Assembly: GCA_016716635.1 (NCBI GenBank)
Contig: JADJVZ010000013.1
Span: 496,001 to 560,000 of the forward strand
DNA from: Micropruina sp.
GTDB lineage: Bacteria > Actinomycetota > Actinomycetes > Propionibacteriales > Propionibacteriaceae
Reading direction: 5' to 3'
Length of the DNA stretch: 64,000 nt
Shown: positions 1 to 8,330 of the stretch, piece after piece
How positions within the stretch are numbered: the first letter of the stretch is position 1
Layout: the number at the start of each line of letters is the position of its first letter
Position numbers and translations under genes: made by a program
Notes under the pieces: generated by a model
What the model was told of the DNA's origin: nothing
Seen by the model: the letters and a program-made list of their open reading frames with translations, nothing else
Database searches by the model: none

Positions 1-2
1 CG

Positions 3-455
3 TTGCTGGCGCCGCCCGACCTGGTGGAGGCCCTCGCCCTCGTGAGTCCGGGCGGGCTGATGGCCGTCCACCCATCGTTCCGGATGGCTGCTCTTGGCCT
101 GCGCTGGTCGCTAGAACGGAGCGCCGGTGCCTCCCATTCCCTTCTTTCCTGGATGGCTGCGACAGGACGGCATCCCTTGCCGGAACATGTCGAATGGATG
201 ACCTTGGTCGCGCAGACCAGCCGCCTCACGCTGGCGCCGGACGCATGTCCGCGGCCGACGCTGGAGCGGTGGCGTGGCCGGAAGGTCGGGGTGATCGTCG
301 GTGCGGAGGACGTCTTCTTTCCCTCGGCGCAACTGCGCGACGCGTCCGTCGACATGGTGGGCGTCACCCCTGTCGTGGTGCCCTGGTCAGGCCACCTCTT
401 GTTCTCCGAGGATCCCGGACGGGTCGCCGAGGCTGTGGCCCACCTGCTCAAGTAG
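3..455 (+). CDS. alpha/beta hydrolase, C-terminal part (5' end outside window)
   Basis: The reading frame is open to the left edge, so the N-terminus and probably the nucleophile elbow lie outside the window. The visible 150 residues look like the cap and C-terminal half of an alpha/beta hydrolase: a segment near residue 93 (KVGVIVGAEDVFFP) matches the strand before the acid residue, and WSGHLLFSEDP near residue 130 holds the likely catalytic His. Substrate cannot be told. It ends 28 bases before the convergent TetR gene. The hydrolase assignment rests on the GHLLFSEDP-type histidine loop and is reasonably firm; specificity is unknown. Confidence 0.6.
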   Translation: MLAPPDLVEALALVSPGGLMAVHPSFRMAALGLRWSLERSAGASHSLLSWMAATGRHPLPEHVEWMTLVAQTSRLTLAPDACPRPTLERWRGRKVGVIVGAEDVFFPSAQLRDASVDMVGVTPVVVPWSGHLLFSEDPGRVAEAVAHLLK

Positions 456-482
456 CTATTTCTCGCCGCCGCAGCGCCTTGG

Positions 483-1196
483 TCATCGAGGCGATGCGCT
501 GCGCTGGCGGCCCCGGGCTGAGTTGGCGGCGGACGCTTTCTGCTCGGCCAGGCGAAGAGCGAGGCCGTCGAGCAGCGCGTCCAAGGAGAACTCGAACTCG
601 ACCTGCGCATCGCAACCGGCCGTCTCGGATCCGGGGTGGCCTGCGGTGGCCGTGGCGATCTCGACGATGTGCGGGAACTGGGTTTGGAACTGCGCCAGCA
701 TGGCCGCGCGCTGCTCCGGGTCGGCGGGCGTGGCGGGCGTCGGGAAGACCTCGCGGGTGAAGCCCCACATGCGGATGCCCAGGGCGTGCATCGCCAGGTG
801 GGTGAGTTCGGCGGAGAAGCCGCCCGTCCGGAAGATGCCCATCAGTTCGTCCATGTAGGTCAGAACGATGGGGGAGGCGTGCGTCCGGGTCTCGATGACG
901 CTGGGCGCCCAAGGGTGGGCGAGCAGGGTCGCGCGCGTGGCGAGGATCCGCTCGCGCAGGCGGGGCCGCCACTCGCTACCCCCAGGCAGCGGCGGCAGGC
1001 CCGTCAACACGGCGTCGACCATGCCATCGAGGAGCTCCTGCTTGCCGGCCACGTGCTTGTAGAGGGCCATGGGGACGACGCCTTGGTCGGCCGCGAGGCT
1101 CCGCATGCTGAGGGCGTCGATGCCGGACGAATCCGCGAGGGCGATGGCCGCCGCGAGGACTCGGTCGCGGGTGAGGCGAGGCCGCTCGGTTGACAT
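483..1196 (-). CDS. TetR/AcrR-family transcriptional regulator
   Basis: A 237-residue TetR-type repressor. The N-terminal HTH is plain (LTRDRVLAAAIALAD, then DALSMRSLAADQGV and MALYKHVAGKQELL), followed by a TetR_C-type ligand domain. I start it at ATG 1196 (MSTERPRL) because the longer frame would run into the operator palindrome directly upstream. It is divergent from the DUF4386 membrane gene at 1255, and two near-identical palindromes sit in the 58-base gap, so autoregulation plus control of the membrane protein is likely. The ligand is unknown. Confidence 0.85.
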   Translation of the reverse strand: MSTERPRLTRDRVLAAAIALADSSGIDALSMRSLAADQGVVPMALYKHVAGKQELLDGMVDAVLTGLPPLPGGSEWRPRLRERILATRATLLAHPWAPSVIETRTHASPIVLTYMDELMGIFRTGGFSAELTHLAMHALGIRMWGFTREVFPTPATPADPEQRAAMLAQFQTQFPHIVEIATATAGHPGSETAGCDAQVEFEFSLDALLDGLALRLAEQKASAANSARGRQRSASPR

Positions 1197-1236
1197 GTGT
1201 ACACCGTACACCTACCCTCGGGTGTACGCCGTACAC
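1197..1236. promoter_or_regulatory. Twin TetR operators between divergent genes
   Basis: Two 15-bp sites, 1197-1211 (GTGTACACCGTACAC) and 1222-1236 (GTGTACGCCGTACAC), each have the form GTGTAC-N3-GTACAC and lie 25 bp apart centre to centre, each followed by CTACC. The first abuts the regulator start codon and the second lies just upstream of the ribosome-binding site of the membrane gene. This is the expected layout for a TetR protein controlling both directions. Binding is inferred. Confidence 0.75.
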
Positions 1237-1254
1237 CTACCGGGAGATCCGCTC

Positions 1255-1953
1255 ATGACCCCCACCCGCAAAGCCGCTCTGATCGCTGGCGCGCTCTACC
1301 TCGTCACCTTCGTGACCTCGATTCCGCCGCTGCTCTTGAAGGCGCCGATTCTCAAAGACCTGGGGCTGCTGGCAACCGGTGGCCAGCGTCCGCTGCTGTG
1401 GGCGGCGGTGATCGAGATCGTGCTGGCGGCCTCGTGCGTCGGCACAGCGGTCGCGCTCTATCCGATCGTCCGCCCTCACGGGGAGCTGCGGGCACTCGGT
1501 TTCGTGGCCTCCCGCACTGTCGAGGCGGGCCTGATCATGCTCGGGGTCGTGGCGATGTTGGCCCTTGTGTCGTGGGGCCGGGCGGGCGGTGACCCCGCGG
1601 GTCTGGGCGCGGCGCACGCTCTGGTCAGCGTCCATGACGCCACCTTCCTGCTCGGGCCGGGGCTCATGCCCGCCGTGAACGCGCTCCTGCTCGGCAGCGT
1701 GCTGTACCAAGCCCGCCTCGTGCCGCGCCTCATCCCGCTGCTGGGTTTGATCGGCGCGCCGCTGCTCGCCGCGTCGGCCCTGGGCACCCTTTTCGGCGTG
1801 CTGGATCAGGTCTCCCCTGTCGCCGGGCTGGCCGCGCTCCCCATCGCCTTGTGGGAGGCGTCGGTGGGGGTGTGGCTCCTCGTCCGCGGGGTGTCCGACC
1901 GGACGCCCGTCACCACCGCGGTGGCCGCCACGCCCGTGGCCGTGGACGCGTGA
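1255..1953 (+). CDS. DUF4386-family integral membrane protein
   Basis: A 232-residue polytopic membrane protein with about six hydrophobic segments: near residues 8-28, 48-70, 80-105, 125-150, 160-185 and 190-212. The start region MTPTRKAALIAGALYLVTF and the overall pattern match the DUF4386 family, which has no established function. ATG 1255 is preceded by CGGGAGA. It is divergent from the TetR gene and shares its operators, so it is probably the regulated target, perhaps in tolerance of a compound sensed by the repressor; that role is inference. Confidence 0.75.
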   Translation: MTPTRKAALIAGALYLVTFVTSIPPLLLKAPILKDLGLLATGGQRPLLWAAVIEIVLAASCVGTAVALYPIVRPHGELRALGFVASRTVEAGLIMLGVVAMLALVSWGRAGGDPAGLGAAHALVSVHDATFLLGPGLMPAVNALLLGSVLYQARLVPRLIPLLGLIGAPLLAASALGTLFGVLDQVSPVAGLAALPIALWEASVGVWLLVRGVSDRTPVTTAVAATPVAVDA

Positions 1954-2030
1954 CGGACGACCTCCCGGAACGATTGGATGGACCCCTGAGCGCGCGGTCT
2001 CGCCGCACGCCCGACTGGGAACGAGGTTCG

Positions 2031-2750
2031 ATGCCCACCGCAGAAGACTTGTCGGCCGTTTTGGCCGGGGCCGTCGTCGACCCGGCGATCTTCGACCTTC
2101 GTCCGGACTACCGGGTGCTGCTGCTGGCGGTGGCGGGTATCGTCCCGCGGCTGAGCGACGACGACAGCGAGGCGCAACTGGTCGCGGCCGAGGCGAGTGC
2201 GCGCGCCCTGCTCGCCGAGGTACCGGCCGAACTCGTCCCGCACGTCGCTTCGTGGCGGGAGGCCTACCGGGCGTTCGGGGCCAAGCCGCAGCGCACCCGC
2301 AACAGCTTGGAGGCGCTGCTGCGGCGGGCCGAGGACGGCTTGCCGCGGGTGAACCGCCTCACCGACATCTACAACGCGGTCTCCGTGCAGCACCTGATCC
2401 CGCTCGGCGGGGAGGATCTCCACCGCTATGTCGGCGCCCCCCGCCTGGCCGTGGCCACCGGCAGCGAGCAATTCGACACGGTCGCGGGCGGTGAGTCGAT
2501 CGTCGAGCACCCCGAGGTCGGCGAGGTGATTTGGTGCGACGACGCCGGGGTCACCTGCCGCCGGTGGAACTGGCGCCAGGCCCGCCGCACCGGGCTCTCC
2601 GACGCCACCACGACCACGTTGTTCATCATGGACGCGCTGGCTCCGCTCACCGACGCGGGTCTGGAGGCGGCCGGGGACGACCTGCTGGCGCGGGTCGAGC
2701 GCCTGGGGCCGGACGTCCGATCCGCCCGGCGCCTGATCGGGGCGTCCTAG
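2031..2750 (+). CDS. B3/B4 (tRNA-binding-like) domain protein
   Basis: A 239-residue protein resembling the stand-alone B3/B4 domain family, related to the B3/B4 region of the phenylalanyl-tRNA synthetase beta subunit. The typical core is visible: AFGAKPQRTRNSLEALLRR (about residues 82-100), then LPRVNRLTDIYNAVSVQHLIPLGGEDL (about 104-130), then a late EVIWCDDAGVTCRRWNWRQ strand pair. Family members may act on mischarged tRNA or nucleotide-like ligands, but the role of the free-standing form is not settled. ATG 2031 is the first start inside the conserved region, 77 bases after the DUF4386 gene. Confidence 0.75.
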   Translation: MPTAEDLSAVLAGAVVDPAIFDLRPDYRVLLLAVAGIVPRLSDDDSEAQLVAAEASARALLAEVPAELVPHVASWREAYRAFGAKPQRTRNSLEALLRRAEDGLPRVNRLTDIYNAVSVQHLIPLGGEDLHRYVGAPRLAVATGSEQFDTVAGGESIVEHPEVGEVIWCDDAGVTCRRWNWRQARRTGLSDATTTTLFIMDALAPLTDAGLEAAGDDLLARVERLGPDVRSARRLIGAS

Positions 2751-2821
2751 CCCGTCCGCATGTCTTCCGGGTGCTGGGCCCTTGCTGGCGCCCGGATCGG
2801 TGCCCCGTCCCGCCGCGAGCG

Positions 2822-4042
2822 CTACCGCACCTCGAACGCCGGGTGGGGGAGGGGCGTGACGAATCCGTGGTCGGGCGGCGTCGGCAAGGCCACGGAGGGG
2901 CCGGTTCTGGCGTGCGGGTAGGTGTCCTCGCGTCCTTGGAAGGCCGTGATCGCGGGGTTCTGGATGACCCCGTCCCGAATCTCGATCGCCCGCTGCACGG
3001 TGGGTTGCTCGTCCCAGACCCCCGGACCACCCATGACGGGCGCGAGCCACGGCAGCAGCGCCTCGCTGTTCTCCCACGTCGCGGAGTTCCACAGGTAGGA
3101 CGGACTGTGATCGACGGCGTAGTACACGACGTTGTCGCCCACGGTGAAGGTGGGTTCGGCGAACGTCGTGGGACGCGCCCAGCTAAACCCCATGCCCTCA
3201 TCGCAGGACACGTCCACGATCAGGGTGCCGGGCGCCAGGGCCGGAAGGTCGGCGTCGGTGAGGAACATCTGCGGCGCGTTGGGATTCTGCAAGACGCAGT
3301 TGACGATGACGTCGTGCTGACCCAGGAAGCCGACCAGGGGCTCGGGGCCGTCATCGGTGTCGACGGAGTTCAGCAGGGCGTTGGTCTCATCGACGCCGAA
3401 GTGGATGATCCGCGCCGACGGGATGGGTGAGGCGACGGCCGCCGCGTCGCGGGTGGTGAGCACGTCCACGTCGTGGATCCCCAGGGCGTTCAGCGCGGTG
3501 ACCGCGCCGCGGGCGGTGGCGCCGAAGCCAATCACCACGGCGCGCAGTCGGCGTCCGTAGTCGCCAGTGCTGCCGTTCAACGTCATGGCGTGCAGCACGG
3601 ACGAGTAGCCGGCCAACTCGTTGTTCTTGTGGAAGACGTGGAGGCCGAACGAGCCGTCGGAGTTCCAGTGATTCATCGCCTCGAACGCAATCAGCGTGAG
3701 GCGCCGGTCGATGGCAGCTTGGGTCAGCGCCTCGTCCTGGACGCAGTGCGGCCAGCCCCATAACACCTGGCCAGAGCGCAGTTCGGTGACGTCGTCGAGC
3801 AACGGCTTGGGTTGCAGGATCACGTCGCACTCGGCGATGAGCGCCTCGCGTGGCAGGAGGCCGCCCACCCAGGGGGCGAGCTGCGCGTCGGTGAAACCGA
3901 ACGATTTGCCAAATCCCTGCTCCAAGAAGACCTGATCACGAATGTTGTCCGGGATGCGATGGAGATGCGCGGGGTGCAGCGCCAGCCGCTTCTCGTTCTC
4001 TTTCCGGGAACGACCCATAATTCCTAGTCGGATGGTCTTCAC
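2822..4042 (-). CDS. N5-(carboxyethyl)ornithine synthase-like / alanine dehydrogenase-family enzyme
   Basis: A 406-residue NAD(P)-dependent enzyme of the alanine dehydrogenase/transhydrogenase fold. The N-terminal domain shows the family opening (GIMGRSRKENEKRLALHP), and the dinucleotide-binding core has RRLRAVVIGFGATARGAVTAL near residue 160. It best resembles N5-(carboxyethyl)ornithine synthases, which reductively condense pyruvate with an amino-acid side-chain amine; the true substrate here is not shown. The start is GTG 4042. Longer than the roughly 310-residue lactococcal enzyme. It is a lone gene, divergent from the rhodanese gene. Confidence 0.7.
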   Translation of the reverse strand: MKTIRLGIMGRSRKENEKRLALHPAHLHRIPDNIRDQVFLEQGFGKSFGFTDAQLAPWVGGLLPREALIAECDVILQPKPLLDDVTELRSGQVLWGWPHCVQDEALTQAAIDRRLTLIAFEAMNHWNSDGSFGLHVFHKNNELAGYSSVLHAMTLNGSTGDYGRRLRAVVIGFGATARGAVTALNALGIHDVDVLTTRDAAAVASPIPSARIIHFGVDETNALLNSVDTDDGPEPLVGFLGQHDVIVNCVLQNPNAPQMFLTDADLPALAPGTLIVDVSCDEGMGFSWARPTTFAEPTFTVGDNVVYYAVDHSPSYLWNSATWENSEALLPWLAPVMGGPGVWDEQPTVQRAIEIRDGVIQNPAITAFQGREDTYPHARTGPSVALPTPPDHGFVTPLPHPAFEVR

Positions 4043-4282
4043 GGTGCCCCCCTTTGGTTGGTGGTGCGTGGTGCCTCACCATAAGCCCGCGAGGGTCACG
4101 ACCTTCGACCCCGCGGGGCTGTTCCGTCGTGCGTCGCGGTGTCGCGGGAGCCGACAACCGCGAGGAAGGGCGCCATGCCGAGGATTGCGGCGAGACCCGC
4201 TGTGGGACGGCGGATTGCCCAGGCTCGCGGGGGGTATCTAAGGTGGCGACGACTCTGACGTCCTCGAAAGGACCCACCGCAC

Positions 4283-4597
4283 ATGTTGACCATCACCAAC
4301 GACGACTTCGCGGCCCTGGTCGACTCGGGGATCACCATCGTCGATGTCCGCGAGCCGCACGAGTACGTGAACGGCCACGTCGCCGGCGCCGTCACCATCC
4401 CCCTGGCCTTCGTCGGTGCGCGGTCGGCCGAGCTGCCGAAGGGCGAGCCCATCTATGTCATCTGCCAAGGCGGCGGACGCAGCCGCGTCGGGGTTGACGT
4501 GCTGGTCGCTCAAGGCTTTGACGCCATCAACGTTGAGGGCGGCACCGGCGCCTGGGTGAAGGCCGGGCGTCCGGTCGTGGTCGGGCCCACGGCCTGA
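4283..4597 (+). CDS. Single-domain rhodanese-like protein
   Basis: A 104-residue cytosolic rhodanese. It has the family features in order: IVDVREPHEYVNGHVAGAVTIPL (about residues 19-41), the catalytic loop CQGGGRSR with Cys61, and a closing GGTGAWVKAG helix. It would carry persulfide sulfur on Cys61. ATG 4283 follows a GAAAGGA ribosome-binding site by a few bases. It stands alone, with a palindromic element 18 bases after its stop. The sulfur acceptor is unknown. Confidence 0.88.
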   Translation: MLTITNDDFAALVDSGITIVDVREPHEYVNGHVAGAVTIPLAFVGARSAELPKGEPIYVICQGGGRSRVGVDVLVAQGFDAINVEGGTGAWVKAGRPVVVGPTA

Positions 4598-4901
4598 GCC
4601 ATCGCGGCACCTTACTGCAACAAAACACGCGCTCGACCCGCCAATCTGCCCCTTTTGGGGCCTTGCAGGGGTTTGAGCGCGTGTTTTGTTGCAGCGTTCG
4701 GGCTCGGCACGTACGCCGCGTATCGGCGACCCGCCGAGACATCGGTCGCTTCGCACGACCTGGCCGCCGCCGCGCGGCTGTACGCCGACACCCATCGGAC
4801 GATCGACGCCCAGCACCTGCCGCACTAGCGCAACAAACCCGGTTTCTGGCTGGAATCGCGGGGTAACGCGGGTGTAACGAAGCGAACCTACGCTCCCGAA
4901 C
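4598..4901. other. Intergenic stretch with palindrome and possible gene remnant
   Basis: About 300 bases between the rhodanese and ATP-grasp genes. It holds the long inverted repeat at 4615-4694 and, after it, a short frame ending at TAG 4826-4828 that reads plausibly like a protein tail (SHDLAAAARLYADTHR and onwards). I could not find a convincing start for it or a clear promoter for the downstream operon. Confidence 0.5.
4615..4694. repeat. Perfect 20-bp inverted repeat (intergenic palindromic element)
   Basis: The left arm 4615-4634 (CTGCAACAAAACACGCGCTC) is perfectly complementary to the right arm 4675-4694, with a 40-base centre that contains a smaller stem (CCCC TTTT GGGG). As RNA it would form one long hairpin. 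It lies downstream of the rhodanese gene and could act as a terminator, but it lacks a clear T-run and its size is closer to a REP or MITE-like element. Confidence 0.8.
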
Positions 4902-6515
4902 GTGAGCACGCTATTCGCTGGATACGACGCGCTCGAGGGGACCTTCGACGAGATGTTCGAGCCCTCGAGTGCTGACGCAACTCGTCCTGGGTACGACGTC
5001 GTCCACCAGCGCCTGTCCGAGCTGAACCCGGCCGAGGTGCGGGCGCGCGCCGAGTTTTTGGCGCACACCTACACCGAGCAAGGGGTGACCTTCGACATCG
5101 GGGGCGAGGAGCGGCCGTTCCCCCTCGACCTGGTGCCGCGCTTGGTGGACGCCGCCTCCTGGGCGACGGTGGAGATCGGCGTCGCGCAGCGAGTGCGCGC
5201 GTTGGAGCGGTTCTTGGACGACGTCTACGGGCCCGGGGACGCCTTCGCGGCTGGGGTGATCCCGCGGTCGGTCGTCACGACCTCGCCGCACTTCCACCGG
5301 GTGGTGGCCGGGCTGACGCCCCCTAACGGAGTCCGCATCCACGTGGCCGGGATCGACCTGGTCCGGGACGGCGCTGGCACCTTTCGGGTGCTGGAAGACA
5401 ACGTGCGGGTGCCCTCTGGGGTCTCCTACGTGATGTCGAACCGCCGCGCCCTTTCCAGCGCCCTTCCGGAGGTCTTCGCGGACCATCAGATCCGTCCGGT
5501 GCGCAGTTACCCCGCGCACCTGTTGGCGGCGTTGCGGGCGGCCGCCCCGAGCGGCGTCTCCGATCCGACGGTGGTCGTGCTGACCCCCGGGGTCTACAAC
5601 TCCGCCTACTTCGAGCACGCGGTGTTGGCGCGGATGATGGGCGTTCGGCTCGTCGAGGGACGCGACCTGGTGTGCCGTGGCGGACGGGTGATGGTCCGGA
5701 CGACAAACGGACTGCGGCAGGTGCACGTGATCTACCGACGCGTGGACGATGAGTTTCTCGACCCGGTGCATTTTCGGGGCGACTCGCTGCTGGGCTGCGC
5801 TGGGCTGGTCAACGCCGCCCGCGCCGGCAACGTCACGCTGGCGAACGCGGTCGGTAACGGAGTGGCCGATGACAAGCTCATTTACACCTACGTGCCGGAT
5901 CTGATCCGCTACTACCTCGGCCAGGAGCCGGTGCTCCCGAACGTGGACACCTGGCGCCTCGAGGACGCCGGGCACCGCGAAGAGGTGCTCGACCGGCTCA
6001 ACGAGTTGGTGGTGAAGCCCGTTGACGGCTCCGGCGGCAAGGGCATCGTCATCGGTCCGAAGGCGAGTCGCCGTGAGCTCGATGAGGTGCGCCGCCAGCT
6101 CCTCGCGGATCCGCGGGGCTGGATCGCCCAACCGGTGGTGCAGTTGTCGACTGTCCCGACCTTCATCGACGGCCGGATGGCCCCGCGCCACGTGGACCTT
6201 CGTCCGTTCGCGGTGAATCAAGGCGACTCCATCTGGGTGCTTCCGGGCGGCCTCACGCGGGTCGCGCTGGCCGAGGGTCAGCTGATCGTGAACTCCAGCC
6301 AAGGGGGCGGGTCGAAGGACACCTGGGTGCTGGCCGAGGGCGACGGCACCGACGTGGAACCCACGCCGGCCCCGCGTCCGCTGCCCGCCGCCGCTACGAC
6401 GATCGTCCATCCCCGGGCGCGCAGCGTGGCCGCGCACTTGCCCGAGCAGGCCCAACTCGAACAGCAACAACAGCAACAACAACAACAAGTTCAACAGGAG
6501 GTGGCAGCATGCTGA
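4902..6515 (+). CDS. Circularly permuted type 2 ATP-grasp protein
   Basis: A 537-residue protein of the circularly permuted ATP-grasp family (DUF404/DUF407 type). Recognisable segments are GYDVVHQRLSELNP near residue 30, the block VLEDNVRVPSGVSYV near 165, NAVGNGVADDKLIYTYVPDLIRYY near 315, the glycine-rich VVKPVDGSGGKGIVIGP near 370 and DLRPFAVNQGDSIWVLPGGLTRVA near 432. ATP-grasp enzymes form amide or thioester bonds by acyl-phosphate chemistry. The start is GTG 4902. An unusual run of nine Gln follows residue 517. Its end overlaps the alpha-E gene by seven bases, marking one operon. Confidence 0.88.
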   Translation: MSTLFAGYDALEGTFDEMFEPSSADATRPGYDVVHQRLSELNPAEVRARAEFLAHTYTEQGVTFDIGGEERPFPLDLVPRLVDAASWATVEIGVAQRVRALERFLDDVYGPGDAFAAGVIPRSVVTTSPHFHRVVAGLTPPNGVRIHVAGIDLVRDGAGTFRVLEDNVRVPSGVSYVMSNRRALSSALPEVFADHQIRPVRSYPAHLLAALRAAAPSGVSDPTVVVLTPGVYNSAYFEHAVLARMMGVRLVEGRDLVCRGGRVMVRTTNGLRQVHVIYRRVDDEFLDPVHFRGDSLLGCAGLVNAARAGNVTLANAVGNGVADDKLIYTYVPDLIRYYLGQEPVLPNVDTWRLEDAGHREEVLDRLNELVVKPVDGSGGKGIVIGPKASRRELDEVRRQLLADPRGWIAQPVVQLSTVPTFIDGRMAPRHVDLRPFAVNQGDSIWVLPGGLTRVALAEGQLIVNSSQGGGSKDTWVLAEGDGTDVEPTPAPRPLPAAATTIVHPRARSVAAHLPEQAQLEQQQQQQQQQVQQEVAAC

Positions 6516-7444
6516 GCCGCATCGCCGAATCCTTGTACTGGATCGGACGCTACCTGGAGCGCGCCGAAGACACCGCACGGCTGCTGGACGTCCAGTTGCA
6601 GTTGGCGGTCGAAGATCCGGTGGTGGACCGATCCGCCGCCGCTCGCCTGCTGCTTACTGTGATGGGCATCGAGCCGGACGACGCTGCCGACGAGTCGGCC
6701 ATGGTCGAGACGCTCTGCAACGATCCGGCCTCGCCGAGCTCGATCGTGTCCGCGCTGCAGGGCATGCGGGAGAGCGCCCGGCGGTCGCGGGAAACCGTCC
6801 CGACCGAGATGTGGGAGAGCATCAACGCCACCTGGAACGCGGTGCGGGCCGGGGAGTTGCGGGGCAATCGTCCGGCCTCGGCGTTCAAGTGGGTGCGGGA
6901 GCGGTGCGCCATCATCTCCGCGACTGCCGAGTCGACCATGCGCCACGATCAGGGCTGGTACTTCTTCGTCCTCGGACGCAGCACCGAGCGGGTCGACATG
7001 ACCGCACGGCTCGTGTCGGCCGCGGCCTCGAGCATCTCCCCGACCGCGTGGACGACCGCCCTGCGTGCCTGCGGCGGCCACCACGCTTTCGTGTTGAGCA
7101 GCCACGACCAGGATTCGAACCAGGAAGCGGCCGAGTTTCTGCTGCTCGACCGGCTGTTTCCGCGCTCGATCATGCGGACGCTCGACACCGCGATCCGCGC
7201 CCACGACCTGCTCGACGGGGCGGATCGTCGGGGCTTCGACGACGATGCCGTCCGGCTGCTCGGACGGGCCCGTGCGGAGCTCGAATACCGCACTCGCGCG
7301 TCCATTCTGGTCGACCTGCCCGACCGGATGGCCGCTCTCCAGCAGACCTGCGCCGACGCCAACGAGGTCATCTCGCGGCGCTACTTCGAGGGGGCCGTCG
7401 CGGCCGAATGGCACGCCGGCGGCTACGAGGAGGAGGCCTCATGA
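6509..7444 (+). CDS. Alpha-E domain protein (DUF403 family)
   Basis: A 311-residue, nearly all-helical protein of the alpha-E family. Its hallmark opening MLSRIAESLYWIGRYLERAEDTARLLD is visible, as is the repeat-like GRSTERVDMTARLV near residue 155. AGGAGG at 6496-6501 sits eight bases before ATG 6509, inside the end of the ATP-grasp gene, and the gene ends in ATGA overlapping the transglutaminase start. The family nearly always accompanies this ATP-grasp and transglutaminase pair; a scaffolding or substrate-handling role has been proposed but its biochemistry is not established. Confidence 0.88.
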   Translation: MLSRIAESLYWIGRYLERAEDTARLLDVQLQLAVEDPVVDRSAAARLLLTVMGIEPDDAADESAMVETLCNDPASPSSIVSALQGMRESARRSRETVPTEMWESINATWNAVRAGELRGNRPASAFKWVRERCAIISATAESTMRHDQGWYFFVLGRSTERVDMTARLVSAAASSISPTAWTTALRACGGHHAFVLSSHDQDSNQEAAEFLLLDRLFPRSIMRTLDTAIRAHDLLDGADRRGFDDDAVRLLGRARAELEYRTRASILVDLPDRMAALQQTCADANEVISRRYFEGAVAAEWHAGGYEEEAS

Positions 7445-8289
7445 GCGCCACGCTGCGAATCGTCCACTCGACGGGCTACGGCTACGACGGTCACGCCACG
7501 TCGTCCTTCAACGAGGTTCGGATGGTGCCCCGCTCCACGCATGAACAGCAGGTGTTGCATAGCAAGATCGAGGTGTCGCCCGTCCCGTGGACGTACAACT
7601 ACACCGACTACTGGGGCACCCAGGTGACCGCTTTCGAGGTGTTCGAACGCCACGAGGCGCTGACCGTCGTCGCCAACAGCACGGTGGACATCGACCGGAA
7701 CGCCATCGACGGACCGACCCTCTCCTGGGACGACCTGGCCACCCCCTCGGTCGCCGATCGGCACTGCGAAATGCTCGAAATGGCCGATCGCGTGGCGCCC
7801 ACGGCTGACCTGGCGGCGATCGTGGCCGGACTGCGCAAGACCACCGCGACGCCGTACGACTTCGCGCGCCGGGTGGTGGCGTTGATCCACGGGGAGATGC
7901 GCTACGTGTTCGGGGCGACGAACGTCCAAACGCGGGGCGCGGAGGCGTGGGAGAGCCGATCGGGGGTGTGCCAGGACATGGCACACCTGGCGATCGGGGC
8001 ATTGCGGCTGGCGGGCGTCCCCGCCCGGTACGTGTCTGGTTACGTGATGCCGAAGCGCTCCGGTGGCGAGGTGGGGGTTCCCTACGCGGGCGAATCCCAC
8101 GCCTGGATCCAGGTGTGGGACGGCGGTTGGCGCGGCTTTGATCCGACCAACAACATCGTTCCTGGCGACCTGCACGTCGAGGTGGCCGTCGGACGTGACT
8201 ACGCCGACGTCGCCCCGATCATGGGGATCTTCACCGGCGGACGCACCTCGCACATGTTCGTGACCGTGGAAATGACCCGCCTCAGCTGA
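7441..8289 (+). CDS. Transglutaminase-like cysteine protease/peptidase family protein
   Basis: A 282-residue protein with the N-terminal bacterial transglutaminase-like domain (MSATLRIVHSTGYGYDG) and a papain-like core. The catalytic triad is visible: Cys177 in RSGVCQDMAH, His220 in GESHAWIQV and Asp234 in GFDPTNN. Members of this family are predicted to cleave or transfer peptide amide bonds. ATG 7441 overlaps the upstream TGA, so it is translationally coupled to the alpha-E gene. With the ATP-grasp enzyme it may make and then trim or transfer a peptide tag; that pathway view is prediction. Confidence 0.88.
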   Translation: MSATLRIVHSTGYGYDGHATSSFNEVRMVPRSTHEQQVLHSKIEVSPVPWTYNYTDYWGTQVTAFEVFERHEALTVVANSTVDIDRNAIDGPTLSWDDLATPSVADRHCEMLEMADRVAPTADLAAIVAGLRKTTATPYDFARRVVALIHGEMRYVFGATNVQTRGAEAWESRSGVCQDMAHLAIGALRLAGVPARYVSGYVMPKRSGGEVGVPYAGESHAWIQVWDGGWRGFDPTNNIVPGDLHVEVAVGRDYADVAPIMGIFTGGRTSHMFVTVEMTRLS

Positions 8290-8330
8290 GGATGCTGGCC
8301 GGCTCCGAGGCCGCTGGTGAACGAGTCGCG

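Noticed and set aside
6462..6490. Short CAA repeat taken as a possible CRISPR or satellite
   Set aside because: It is an in-frame glutamine codon run with no spacers.
4911..6578. Long minus-strand frame opposite the ATP-grasp gene
   Set aside because: Shadow of a well-supported gene; the Leu run only mirrors the Gln codons.
7105..7130. tRNA T-arm-like sequence (GGTTCGAATCC on the minus strand)
   Set aside because: It lies inside the alpha-E gene coding for DQDSNQ; no acceptor or anticodon arm can be folded around it.
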